A stretch of 64,000 bases of DNA from Brevibacterium sp. p3-SID960 (GTDB taxonomy: Bacteria > Actinomycetota > Actinomycetes > Actinomycetales > Brevibacteriaceae): assembly GCF_025144725.1 (NCBI RefSeq), contig NZ_JALXKS010000012.1, forward strand, positions 1 through 64,000, given 5' to 3'. A program made the translations under genes and the position numbers. Each line of letters starts with the position of its first letter. Within the stretch, counting starts at the first letter, position 1. Shown here one piece after another: positions 15,832-24,306 of this stretch. The notes beneath the pieces were generated by a model. That model was not told the DNA's origin. It was given only the letters and a program-made list of their open reading frames with translations, and did no database searches.

Positions 15832-15928
15832 GCCGTGTTCGGGAACTGAGCACGTAGACTTTCCACAGCACGAACCCCCGGCGCCGACACAGGCGCCCCT
15901 CCCCGAGACGATTCCGAGGACGTGACAC

Positions 15929-18193
15929 ATGGGATTCCTCTCCCGCCTGCTCAACCGACCCGGTGCCCAAGCAGAGAAGAGCATCGGCTGGCTCGAGAAG
16001 GCCTGGCCGCAGATCGACACCCTGGCCGAGGAGTACGCGGAACTCAGCGATGAGGCCATCGCGGTGAAGGCCGCCGACATCTTCACCTCCGGATCGCGGC
16101 AGGAGCAGCTGCGCCAGTACGCAGCCCTCGTGCGCGAAGCCGCCGACCGGGCACTCGACGAGCGGCCCTACAACTCCCAGATCCAGGGACTCATCGGCCT
16201 GCTCGACGGCTCGATCGTGCAGATGCTCACCGGCGAGGGAAAGACGCTTGTCGGCGCGATGGCCGCTGCCGGCTACGCGCTGCAGGGCCGCACCGTGCAC
16301 GTCGTGTCCGTCAACGACTACCTCGCCGTCCGCGACCGCAACTGGATGAAGCCGCTGTTCGACCTCCTCGGCGTCGAATCGGCCAGCATCTCAGAAGCCG
16401 ACAGCGACGGCACCCGCCGCCAGTCCTACGGCGCTGAAGTCGTCTACGGGGCGGTCACGGAGATCGGATTCGACGTCCTGCGCGACCGGTTCATCGTCGA
16501 CGACGATGAGATCCGCGTGCCCAGCCGCGACGTCGTCATCGTCGACGAAGCCGATTCGGTGCTCATCGACGAGGCCCGCGTGCCCCTCGTGCTCGCCGGC
16601 TCAACCGAGGTGCAGGACGCCGATGAGAAGATCGCCGCCCTCGTGACGAACCTCGAACCCGGCCTCCACTACGATGTCAGCGACGACAAGCAGGCGGTTT
16701 CCCTTTCCGACGCCGGCGTCGACCACATCGAAGAGCTCCTCGACGCCGACCTGTTCGGCGAGGACGCTCAGACGCTGGCAGCCATCAACCTCGCCCTCTA
16801 CGCTGAGGCGCTCGTCAAGCGCGATGTCGACTACCTCATCGTCGACGGTCAGGTGAAGCTCATCTCCGGTTCCCGCGGACGTGTCGCCGATCTGCAGCGC
16901 TGGCCCGATGGCCTGCAGGCGGCCGTCGAGGCCAAGGAGAAGCTCAAAACCACCGAATCCGGTGAGATCCTCGACCAGATGACCGTCGAGGAGTTCATCC
17001 GCGGCTACGAAACCGTCTGCGGGATGACCGGCACGGCACTGGCCGTCGGCGATGACCTGCGCGAGTTCTACGATCTGGAGATCGTCCCGGTCGAACCGCA
17101 TGAGAAGGTCATCCGTGACGACGAACCCGACCGGCTCTACACCTTCCAGGAGTCCAAGGAACGCGCGATCGTCGAGGAGGTCGACGAACAGCACGCCAAC
17201 GGCCGGCCGGTGCTCATCGGCACCCGCTCGGTTGCCGAATCCGAAAGCCTCGCCGCGCGGCTGCGCGAACGCGGGATCTCCTGCCAGGTGCTCAACGCCA
17301 AGGACGACTCCCGGGAAGCCGAGATCATCGCCGAGGCCGGCCGCAGCGGCGCGGTGACCGTGTCCACACAGATGGCCGGGCGCGGCACCGATATTCGGCT
17401 GGTCGACGAGAAGGCCGTCGAAGCCGGTGGTCTGCTCGTCATCGGCGCCGGACGCTACCCGTCGTCACGCCTCGACGATCAGCTCCGCGGGCGTGCCGGC
17501 CGGCAGGGCGACCCGGGTTCCTCGGTGTTCTTCACCAGCCTTGAGGACGAGCTCATGAGCCGGGTGCCCGAAGCCAAGCGCTTCGTCGAAGAAGGCGATG
17601 AGACCGGCCACATCGCCAACCGGCGGGCAGCTCAGCTCGTCGAACACGCCCAGCGCATGTCGGAGGGCCACAACACCGCCGTGCACCGCGATACATGGCG
17701 GTTCAACCACCTGATGAAGCAGCAGCGTGAGATCGTCCTGGGCAAGCGCGACCGGATTCGCAAAGAGCATTCGGGTGCGGATGAGCTGCGTGAGCGGCTG
17801 CCGGAGCAGACCGAAGCCTGGGATGAGAAGCTCGGCAGTGCAGTCGTCGACGACGCGCTGCGCGATGTGCTGCTCTTCCAGCTCGACCAGCGGTGGGTCG
17901 AGCACCTGGCCTATCTCAACAACCTGCGCGAGGGCATCCACCTGCGCACCCTGGCCAAGGAGCGCCCGCACGAGGCATTCAACACCGAATCGATCCAGGC
18001 TTTCGACACCTTCTGGCCCGACGTCCTCGACGCCGCGACCGCGGCGCTGGAGGATGCTGAGATCACCGGAGACGGCATCGACCTGCCCTCCCACGGCATG
18101 AAGCGCCCATCCTCAACGTGGACATATCTCACCACCGAGTCGACGTTCGGCTCGGACATCGAAACCGTCGTCAAGCGGGCACGGGGACGCTGA
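15929..18193 (+). CDS. secA2: Accessory Sec translocase ATPase SecA2
   Basis: ATPase that drives export of a subset of proteins through SecYEG. At 754 aa it is shorter than SecA1 and lacks the C-terminal zinc-binding tail, ending in TTESTFGSDIETVVKRARGR. Walker A is MLTGEGKT (99-106) and Walker B is VDEADSVLIDEAR with D206-D209. The preprotein-binding region follows, then the QMAGRGTDIRL helicase motif and a GRAGRQGDPGSS motif. An AGGAC lies before the ATG at 15929. A TAGACT box near 15854 would give a leader of about 65 nt. The closeness of the size and motif set to actinobacterial SecA2 supports the name. Confidence 0.92.
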   Translation: MGFLSRLLNRPGAQAEKSIGWLEKAWPQIDTLAEEYAELSDEAIAVKAADIFTSGSRQEQLRQYAALVREAADRALDERPYNSQIQGLIGLLDGSIVQMLTGEGKTLVGAMAAAGYALQGRTVHVVSVNDYLAVRDRNWMKPLFDLLGVESASISEADSDGTRRQSYGAEVVYGAVTEIGFDVLRDRFIVDDDEIRVPSRDVVIVDEADSVLIDEARVPLVLAGSTEVQDADEKIAALVTNLEPGLHYDVSDDKQAVSLSDAGVDHIEELLDADLFGEDAQTLAAINLALYAEALVKRDVDYLIVDGQVKLISGSRGRVADLQRWPDGLQAAVEAKEKLKTTESGEILDQMTVEEFIRGYETVCGMTGTALAVGDDLREFYDLEIVPVEPHEKVIRDDEPDRLYTFQESKERAIVEEVDEQHANGRPVLIGTRSVAESESLAARLRERGISCQVLNAKDDSREAEIIAEAGRSGAVTVSTQMAGRGTDIRLVDEKAVEAGGLLVIGAGRYPSSRLDDQLRGRAGRQGDPGSSVFFTSLEDELMSRVPEAKRFVEEGDETGHIANRRAAQLVEHAQRMSEGHNTAVHRDTWRFNHLMKQQREIVLGKRDRIRKEHSGADELRERLPEQTEAWDEKLGSAVVDDALRDVLLFQLDQRWVEHLAYLNNLREGIHLRTLAKERPHEAFNTESIQAFDTFWPDVLDAATAALEDAEITGDGIDLPSHGMKRPSSTWTYLTTESTFGSDIETVVKRARGR

Positions 18194-18201
18194 ACCGCTC
18201 G

Positions 18202-18247
18202 CGCCTCACCCGTCGGTAAGCCGCCGCCTCACCCGTCGGTGAGCCGG
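18202..18247. repeat. Tandem 23-bp duplication beside the helY stop codon
   Basis: Two adjacent 23-bp copies (18202-18224 and 18225-18247) differ at two positions and share the core CCTCACCCGTCGGT. They fill the gap between the convergent secA2 and helY genes. Confidence 0.85.
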
Positions 18248-18254
18248 GGGCGTA

Positions 18255-20954
18255 TCAGGAGTCGGCAACGACACCGCGGCGGATCGCATCGGCAGCCCTG
18301 CGCACGGTCGGTTCGACCGCCGGCGGGCAGACGTCGGCGATCTGGCCGAGCATGTCGAGGGTCTGCTTGGCCCAGCGCACGAAGTCACCGGCGGCGACAT
18401 CGCTGCCAGCCAGCGCGCCGCTGAGGTTCCTGCCCTCGGTCCAGCGGAAGATCGCCTGCACGAGACCGAAGTCGGGTTCGGGAGTCGGCGGCAGCCGGAA
18501 GTCCGTCTCGAGCCGGAACAGCTCGGCCCACAGACCGCGCAGCTCGCCTGCCGCGTCCTGCAGGGCGGATGTCGGCATCGGGGGCATCCCCCAGCCGCCT
18601 TCGCGCCGGGACTGGTAGCACAGCGCTGAGGCCAGCCCCGCCGCCTCGGATTCGGTCAGCTCATCCCACAGACCTGCACGCACGCTCATCGCTGCGAGCA
18701 GGTCGCGTTCACCGTAGATGCGGCGCAGGATCCGTGAATCGTCAGGCAGGAAGCGCAGCGCGGTGAGCACCGAGCAGACCCGGTCGAAGACGTGGGCGAT
18801 CGATGAGGTGCGCCCGGAGATCTGCTTGCGCAGCTGGGCGGTCTCCTGCTGCAGCTTGAACAGCCGTTCGGCCCACCGGGAGTGGTTCTCCCGCTCCGGG
18901 CAGGAATGGCACGGATGGGCGCGCAGCTGCTGACGGACCTCGTCGATCTCGGCCTCGCCGCTGCGCTGCGGACGGTGCTTGGCCTTGTGCTTGCCCTTCG
19001 GGGAGGTGAGCTGACCGCGGTCGAAAGCGGCCTCCATCGTCTCGATGACCTGCCGGCGGGCAGCGACCTGCCGGTGGTTGAATTTCCGCGGCATGCGGAT
19101 GTGGCCCAGCAGCTGGGCCGGCTCGGTCACCTCGTGCGGGCGCAGATGCCAGACCTTGCCGAAGCTGGTGAGGATGGTCGGCAGCCGGCTGGTGCCGTCC
19201 TGGCTCTGCATCTCCTGGATGACAACAGCCGGTTCGGAGAACTTGTGAGACGGCAGCACAATGACATCCCCAGGCTGCAGCCCGGCCAGGGATTCGACGA
19301 CGTCGCGCTGCTTGACCTTCGAACGGTACCGGCTGGCCTTCTTCTCCATCGTCGACAGCGTCCGGCGCAGCTGCGCGTAGGACATGAAGTCCCCGGCCTC
19401 GCATTCGATTGAACGCTCGTAACCGGCCATGGCCTCTTCATTGCGCCGCAGCTTCTTGGCCAGACCCACCACTCCGCGGTCGGCTTGGAACTGCGCGAAC
19501 GAGGTCTCCAGCACCTTCGCGGCATCATCCCTGGTCATGCGGGCCAGCAGGTTGGCGGCCATGTTGTAGGTCGGGGTGAACTGGCTGCGCAGCGCATAGG
19601 TGCGCTTCGAAGCCAGCGCCTGGATCTCCTCGGGCTCGATCGTCGGATGCCACACCACCACGGCATGGCCTTCGACATCGATGCCGCGCCGCCCGGCTCG
19701 GCCGGTCAGCTGTGTGTACTCCCCCGGCGTGATCTGGACATGGGACTCACCGTTGAACTTCGTCAGCTTCTCCAGCACCACAGTGCGGGCGGGCATGTTG
19801 ATGCCCAGAGCCAGCGTTTCGGTGGCGAAGACGACGTGCAGGTGCCCGGTGGCGAACAGCTCCTCGACGAGCTCCTTGAACTGCGGGATGAGCCCGGCAT
19901 GGTGGGCGGCGAACCCCTGGACCATACCGGTGGCGAAGCTGTGGAAGCCGAGCACACCGAGATCCTCTTGGGCCAGTTCGTCCTGCAGGTCTTCGAGCCG
20001 GGCGCGGATGTGGCGCTTCTGCGTCGAGGTGGTGAGATCGAGGCCCGCGGCCAGGCACTGTTCGACGGCGTCATCGCAGGCGCTGCGGGAGAAGATGAAG
20101 TAGATCGCCGGCAGCAGCCGCTCATGGAGCAGCTCGCTGATGAGGGAGGTGCGCGAGGGCCGGCGGAAGCGCATCTGCCGGGGGTTGCGGCGGTCGCGGC
20201 GGCTGGTGGGCCGGCGGGTGAACTTCTGCGTCGCGTAGGTCAGATCGCGGTTGAGCTTGTGGGCGTTCTTCCTGCCCGGGGCGAAGAGCGGATAGAGGTG
20301 CGTGCCGACGGCGACGTGGTTGTACAGCGGCACCGGCCGGTGCTCAGAGACGATGACGTCGGTGTCGCCGCGCACCTCGGCCAGCCAGTCGCCGAACTCC
20401 TCGGCGTTGGACACGGTCGCCGACAGGCTCACAAGCGCCACGTGCATCGGCAGGTGGATGATGACCTCTTCCCACACCGGCCCGCGGAACCTGTCACCGA
20501 GGTAGTGGACCTCGTCGAGGACGACGAAGCCGAGCTTCGAGAGGTCGGTGCCGGAGTAGATCATGTTGCGCAGCACCTCGGTCGTCATGACGATGACTTG
20601 AGCGTCGCGGCGGATCGTCGTATCACCGGTGAGCAGCCCGACGCTGTCCTCGCCGTACTCCTCGCACAGCTCTTGGAACTTCTGGTTGCTCAGCGCCTTG
20701 ATCGGGGTGGTGTAGAAGGCGCGCACGCCGCGTTCGAAGGCCAGCCGCACAGCGAACTGGGCGACGACGGTCTTGCCGGCTCCCGTCGGGGCCGCCACGA
20801 GCACAGACTTGCCGGCCTGCAGTGACAGGCAGGCGGTCTTCTGGAAGTCATCGAGCTCATAGTCGAGTTCAGCGGCATAGCGGCCAAGCGGTGAGCTCGC
20901 CTCTTTCACGCGTCGCTGGTGAGCGGCATAGGCTTCGGCAGGTGAGAGCTCCAT
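18255..20954 (-). CDS. helY: Ski2/Mtr4-like DEAD/DEAH-box RNA helicase HelY
   Basis: Large ATP-dependent helicase of the Ski2 group, likely acting in RNA processing or decay. It is 899 aa. Motif I is AAPTGAGKT (K61), motif II is DEVH (147-150), followed by SLSATVSN (motif III) and the motif VI sequence QLTGRAGRRGID. The C-terminal third carries a DSHCT-like helical domain (LTESEAAGLASALCYQSRREGG...RWTEGRNLSGALAG...AGDFVRWAKQTLDMLGQIAD). It is the last gene of the pafB-pafC-tatA-tatC run, an order shared with mycobacteria. Its ATG follows TAGACT by 8 nt. Confidence 0.9.
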   Translation of the reverse strand: MELSPAEAYAAHQRRVKEASSPLGRYAAELDYELDDFQKTACLSLQAGKSVLVAAPTGAGKTVVAQFAVRLAFERGVRAFYTTPIKALSNQKFQELCEEYGEDSVGLLTGDTTIRRDAQVIVMTTEVLRNMIYSGTDLSKLGFVVLDEVHYLGDRFRGPVWEEVIIHLPMHVALVSLSATVSNAEEFGDWLAEVRGDTDVIVSEHRPVPLYNHVAVGTHLYPLFAPGRKNAHKLNRDLTYATQKFTRRPTSRRDRRNPRQMRFRRPSRTSLISELLHERLLPAIYFIFSRSACDDAVEQCLAAGLDLTTSTQKRHIRARLEDLQDELAQEDLGVLGFHSFATGMVQGFAAHHAGLIPQFKELVEELFATGHLHVVFATETLALGINMPARTVVLEKLTKFNGESHVQITPGEYTQLTGRAGRRGIDVEGHAVVVWHPTIEPEEIQALASKRTYALRSQFTPTYNMAANLLARMTRDDAAKVLETSFAQFQADRGVVGLAKKLRRNEEAMAGYERSIECEAGDFMSYAQLRRTLSTMEKKASRYRSKVKQRDVVESLAGLQPGDVIVLPSHKFSEPAVVIQEMQSQDGTSRLPTILTSFGKVWHLRPHEVTEPAQLLGHIRMPRKFNHRQVAARRQVIETMEAAFDRGQLTSPKGKHKAKHRPQRSGEAEIDEVRQQLRAHPCHSCPERENHSRWAERLFKLQQETAQLRKQISGRTSSIAHVFDRVCSVLTALRFLPDDSRILRRIYGERDLLAAMSVRAGLWDELTESEAAGLASALCYQSRREGGWGMPPMPTSALQDAAGELRGLWAELFRLETDFRLPPTPEPDFGLVQAIFRWTEGRNLSGALAGSDVAAGDFVRWAKQTLDMLGQIADVCPPAVEPTVRRAADAIRRGVVADS

Positions 20955-20962
20955 ATCGCACC

Positions 20963-20968
20963 AGTCTA
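20963..20968 (-). promoter_or_regulatory. -10 element TAGACT of helY
   Basis: Located 8 nt upstream of the ATG at 20954; implies a leader of 0-2 nt. Confidence 0.5.
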
Positions 20969-21033
20969 CCGTCTTGGAAGCGGCCCGTCGGGTGCGGGCG
21001 CGCCTGCGATCGAGCGGGCGTTGGGCAGTCAGC

Positions 21034-21864
21034 TCAGCGGTCTCGGACCTCGTCGAGCTCTGCCGGATCGACCCAGGTGCCCTCGGCGATCATCCGCTTC
21101 TTGCGCTTGCGGTCGTTGAGCAGGCAGACGACCCAGGCGAGGAAGAACATCAGCATCATCGGGATGACGAGGAAGAACATCGACAGCGCATCCGGTGACG
21201 GGGTCGCGATCGCAGCGAAGGCGAAGACGAGCACAACGATCCAGCGCCAGGACCGGCGGATCGTGTCTGCTGAGAGGATGCCGACGAGGTTGAGCCCGAC
21301 CATGAGCACCGGCAGCACGAAGGCGATGCCGAAGACGACGATGATGAGCATGACGAAGGAGAAGTAGTCCTGCGCCGGCACGAAGTTCGACGCTCCCATC
21401 GGCGTGAACGTCATGAGTGCGCGCACCGCATTGGGCAGCGCGAAGAATGCCAGTGCTGCGCCGGTGAAGAACAGCGGGACGGCAGCGGCGAGGAACCCGA
21501 GGGCGTAGAGCTTCTCCTTCTTCGTCAGCCCCGGCATGATGAAGGCCCACAGCTGGTAGAGCCACAGCGGGGTGGTGAGGATGATGCCGAGGAACAGCGA
21601 GACCTTGATCTTGAGGTCGAACGGGGAGGCGACGCCGGCGAAGTTCAGGGTCGCGTCACGGCCGTCCTGTTCGGCGACCTGCCGGATCGGGGTCTGCAGG
21701 ATCTCCAGCACCGGGTCGTAGAGTATCCACCCCACGATCCCGCCGAGCAGCAGCCCGATGAGGCAGATGATGACCCGGTTGCGGAGCTCGAGGAGATGCC
21801 CGGCCAGGGACATCCGCTTCTCGGGGTTCTGACGTCGGGGCAGACGTCTGGGAAGTTTCGCCAC
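21034..21864 (-). CDS. tatC: Sec-independent protein translocase TatC
   Basis: Polytopic receptor of the twin-arginine system, which exports folded proteins. The 276-aa protein begins with GTG, 8 nt after the tatA stop. The family signature MSLAGHLLELRNRVI starts at about residue 18, with the conserved Glu in HLLELR that contacts the twin-arginine signal. Six hydrophobic segments follow, with LWAFIMPGLTKKEKLYA in the cytosolic loop and the PSPD motif before the last helices (AIATPSPDALSMFFLVIPM). The C-terminus is charged. Partner tatA is immediately upstream; no tatB is seen in the window. Confidence 0.96.
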   Translation of the reverse strand: MAKLPRRLPRRQNPEKRMSLAGHLLELRNRVIICLIGLLLGGIVGWILYDPVLEILQTPIRQVAEQDGRDATLNFAGVASPFDLKIKVSLFLGIILTTPLWLYQLWAFIMPGLTKKEKLYALGFLAAAVPLFFTGAALAFFALPNAVRALMTFTPMGASNFVPAQDYFSFVMLIIVVFGIAFVLPVLMVGLNLVGILSADTIRRSWRWIVVLVFAFAAIATPSPDALSMFFLVIPMMLMFFLAWVVCLLNDRKRKKRMIAEGTWVDPAELDEVRDR

Positions 21865-21872
21865 CGACGGCC

Positions 21873-22163
21873 TCAGAGGCGGTCGTCGTGCCGCGGCTCA
21901 CCTTCGGTGCGGGGTTCGCCGATGCGCTCCTCTGCGGTCCTCTCAGCCCGGTGGGAGCCACCGGTGCCGGCGCGGCGCTGCGCGTCGGTGATCTCCTTGG
22001 CCTCGTCGTCGGCGCTCTCATCGTCGCGGAGGTCCTTGACCTCGGATTTGAACACCTTCATCGACTTGCCGAGGTTCTTGGCCACCATCGGCAGCTTGGC
22101 TGCGCCGAAGATGACGATGATGACAAGCACGAGGATGAGAAAGTGAACAGGGCTCGGGCGCAT
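21873..22163 (-). CDS. tatA: Sec-independent protein translocase TatA
   Basis: Pore-forming subunit of the Tat system. The 96-aa protein has one N-terminal membrane helix (about 6-20, VHFLILVLVIIVIFG) directly followed by AAKLPMVAKNLGKSMKVFKSEVKDL, the amphipathic helix with the conserved FG and LP hinge. A long acidic/basic tail follows. AAAGGAG lies 5 nt before the ATG. It is transcribed with tatC. Confidence 0.95.
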   Translation of the reverse strand: MRPSPVHFLILVLVIIVIFGAAKLPMVAKNLGKSMKVFKSEVKDLRDDESADDEAKEITDAQRRAGTGGSHRAERTAEERIGEPRTEGEPRHDDRL

Positions 22164-22235
22164 GGAGTCTCCTTTGCAATGACTGCCTCGATTGTAGTCC
22201 TTCCGGCCGTGTGCTTCACACCGTCGGACTGTGCG

Positions 22236-23222
22236 CTACCCGGCAGCGCGGTGCGGCGGTGAGCTGATCTCCTCGCGGGCGGCTTTCGACTGGCGCAGCG
22301 CCTCATGGGCGGCATCGACCGGGTCGAGGGCGATAACATGCCTGCCGTGGGCGAGCAGCCAGCGCACCAGCCACGCCTGGTCGTACACAGGCAGGGTGAT
22401 CGTCACCGTCCCGGGACCGTGGGTGTCATACCGTGTCTGGACCGGCAGGTCCTCCACGAGCCGGGCGCCGGTGCTCGTCAGCGTCATCGTCACCGTACCC
22501 GAGGCGCCGGCCGGCTGTGCGCGCTCGGTACCCTCCGCCTCGGGGGCGGTGGCGTCGGCTGGACCAGCCGCGCCTGCGTGTTCCCGGGCTGGCACCGGGC
22601 GGATGCGGCGGATGTTGTCGAGGGCGAAGCTGCGCAGCCCGCCGGCGGTGTGACAGTGGGCTTCGAGGTACCAGCGGCCGGAGAGCCTCAGCGTCAGCGG
22701 GTCGACGACCCGTTCGGTGAGCTCATCGCGACTGGGCACGTAGTAGGACAGCTGCAGGTCATCACCGCTGGCCAAGGCTTCCTCGATGACACGTCTGACC
22801 TGCGGGTCGACTTGTGGGAGCACAATGTCGAAGCGCTGCCCGGTCTCCTCCAGGCTGGCCGCGGCGGCGATCTTGTCGGTGGCGCTGCGCACCGCCTCGG
22901 CGTCGGGCGGGTCGAGGGCGAGGATCGTCTCGAGCGCCAAGGTCAGGGTGCCGGCCTCGGCGCGCGACAGGCGCACCGGCACGGACACCTCCTCGGCGTT
23001 GGAGACGTAGATGCGGTCGTCCTCCCAGCTTGCCTCGATGAGGTCATCGGGCATGTGGCCGGGGCGACCGGAGACGAAGAGCAGCTCCAGATCGTCGATG
23101 AGCTCCTCACGGGTGCAGCCGAATGCCTCGGCCACCTCGTGAAGCTCAGCCCCCGGATTCGCCGTCAGGTACGGGACCAGGCCGAGCAGCCGGCTGAGCC
23201 GCTCAGGTGTCGTCTGCGCCAT
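22236..23222 (-). CDS. pafC: WYL-domain transcriptional regulator PafC
   Basis: Partner of PafB. In mycobacteria the PafBC complex activates LexA-independent DNA-damage genes. From the ATG at 23222 it has 328 aa. The N-terminal winged-helix domain reads SRLLGLVPYLTANPGAELHEVAEAFGCTREELIDDLELL, the WYL core RLSGRWYLEAHCHTAGGLRSFALDNIRRIRPV lies near 185-217, and a WCX-type C-terminus follows. The start is chosen because GGAGGAGG lies 6 nt upstream. An ATG 6 nt earlier would abut the ribosome site. It overlaps the end of pafB by about 20 nt. Confidence 0.9.
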   Translation of the reverse strand: MAQTTPERLSRLLGLVPYLTANPGAELHEVAEAFGCTREELIDDLELLFVSGRPGHMPDDLIEASWEDDRIYVSNAEEVSVPVRLSRAEAGTLTLALETILALDPPDAEAVRSATDKIAAAASLEETGQRFDIVLPQVDPQVRRVIEEALASGDDLQLSYYVPSRDELTERVVDPLTLRLSGRWYLEAHCHTAGGLRSFALDNIRRIRPVPAREHAGAAGPADATAPEAEGTERAQPAGASGTVTMTLTSTGARLVEDLPVQTRYDTHGPGTVTITLPVYDQAWLVRWLLAHGRHVIALDPVDAAHEALRQSKAAREEISSPPHRAAG

Positions 23223-24267
23223 CGTCATCCTCCTCCCCTGCTCTGGCGGCTGAACCCGCGCCCGCCTCACCGGATAGCAGCCCGGTGAGTGCCGAGATCG
23301 TCGCCTGCACATGCACGCGGTGGGCTGCGGCGAGCTCACGCGGGCTCATGACCCGCACACTGGGGCCGAACTCGGCCAGTGTCGTCGCGCACAGCTCCTC
23401 ATCTTCGTATTCCAAGCTGAAGGTGTCCCAGCCGCGAGCGGTCGTGCCGGTGTGGGTGCCCTCGCGGCGTAGCGGCTCGGCCCGACCCGGGGCGATCGCG
23501 ATGACCGCCTGTTTGCGGATGCCGGCCTCCGGGCCGGGATCGAAGTGGGCGGCGGCGTCGAAGCCGGCTGGGATCTCGTAGTCCCCAGCAGTGCGCCTGG
23601 GGGCCTTGCGGATCCGGCCCATGATGCGTGAGAGCCGGAAGGTGCGCACTGCCTTCCGGTCAACATCGCGGCCCATGAGGTAGACGCGGTTGCCGCGGGT
23701 CAGCAGCGCATAGGGCTCCAGGGTGCGAGTGGCGGTCTCGCCGCTGGTCTTGCGGTAGGAGAAACGCACCGGCAGGCGTTCGCTCGTGACGCTGATGGCG
23801 GTGGCGACGTCGCCGGGCCAGAACTCCGGGGACGGAGTGACCGCCGCCTCGGGGCCGGTGGCCGGCTGGCTGAGCTCGGTGCCGAGGCCGGTGAGCTTGT
23901 AGCGGGCGCGTTCGGCTTGCCCGGCGGCCGGTGAGGAGCGCCACCAGTCGGCGGCGACGGACAGGGCCGCGGCTTCGGCGGGGGTGAATTCGATGGCCGG
24001 CAGCTCGTAGTCCTCATTGGTGATCCGGTAACCGTAGACGGTGTCGGTCGAGCCGATGTCCGTCCAGTTGGTCGTCGAGATCTCAATCCCCAGCTCGCGC
24101 AGCGCGTCCTTGTCGCGGGAGAACATCCGGTCGAAGGCCTCGTCACTCAGGTCGTGATAGCCGCTGATCCTGCGCCTGAGCGTGTCGCGATCGACCCAGC
24201 CGGAGGCGGCACGCAGGGCGATGAGCAGGTTGAGCAGCCGCTCGGTGGCCTGGCGTATCTGGTTCAC
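23203..24267 (-). CDS. pafB: WYL-domain transcriptional regulator PafB
   Basis: First subunit of the PafBC DNA-damage response activator. At 354 aa it begins with a winged-helix region (QATERLLNLLIALRAASGWVDRDTLRRRISGYHDLSDEAFDRMFSRDKDALRELG), followed by the WYL core (RTLEPYALLTRGNRVYLMGRDVDRKAVRTFRLSRIMGRI) and a C-terminal ligand-type domain ending in an acidic tail. The GTG at 24267 lies 6 nt after TAGCTT with no ribosome site, a leaderless-type start. It is divergent from the DUF3866 gene with only 39 bp between the start codons. Confidence 0.9.
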   Translation of the reverse strand: MNQIRQATERLLNLLIALRAASGWVDRDTLRRRISGYHDLSDEAFDRMFSRDKDALRELGIEISTTNWTDIGSTDTVYGYRITNEDYELPAIEFTPAEAAALSVAADWWRSSPAAGQAERARYKLTGLGTELSQPATGPEAAVTPSPEFWPGDVATAISVTSERLPVRFSYRKTSGETATRTLEPYALLTRGNRVYLMGRDVDRKAVRTFRLSRIMGRIRKAPRRTAGDYEIPAGFDAAAHFDPGPEAGIRKQAVIAIAPGRAEPLRREGTHTGTTARGWDTFSLEYEDEELCATTLAEFGPSVRVMSPRELAAAHRVHVQATISALTGLLSGEAGAGSAARAGEEDDDGADDT

Positions 24268-24273
24268 GCTTCT

Positions 24274-24299
24274 AAGCTACTACGTTTGCCCGGTACGGT
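24274..24299. promoter_or_regulatory. Back-to-back leaderless promoters of pafB and the DUF3866 gene
   Basis: On the minus strand TAGCTT (24279-24274) lies 6 nt before the pafB GTG. On the plus strand TACGGT (24294-24299) lies 7 nt before the ATG at 24307. Any regulator bound here would see both promoters. Confidence 0.55.
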
Positions 24300-24306
24300 T
24301 AAGCAC

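Noticed and set aside
15929..18193. Housekeeping SecA1
   Set aside because: The protein is too short and has no C-terminal zinc-binding tail; SecA2 fits better.
19485..20825. 446-codon plus-strand open frame opposite helY
   Set aside because: Shadow of the helicase gene; no ribosome site and no domain pattern.
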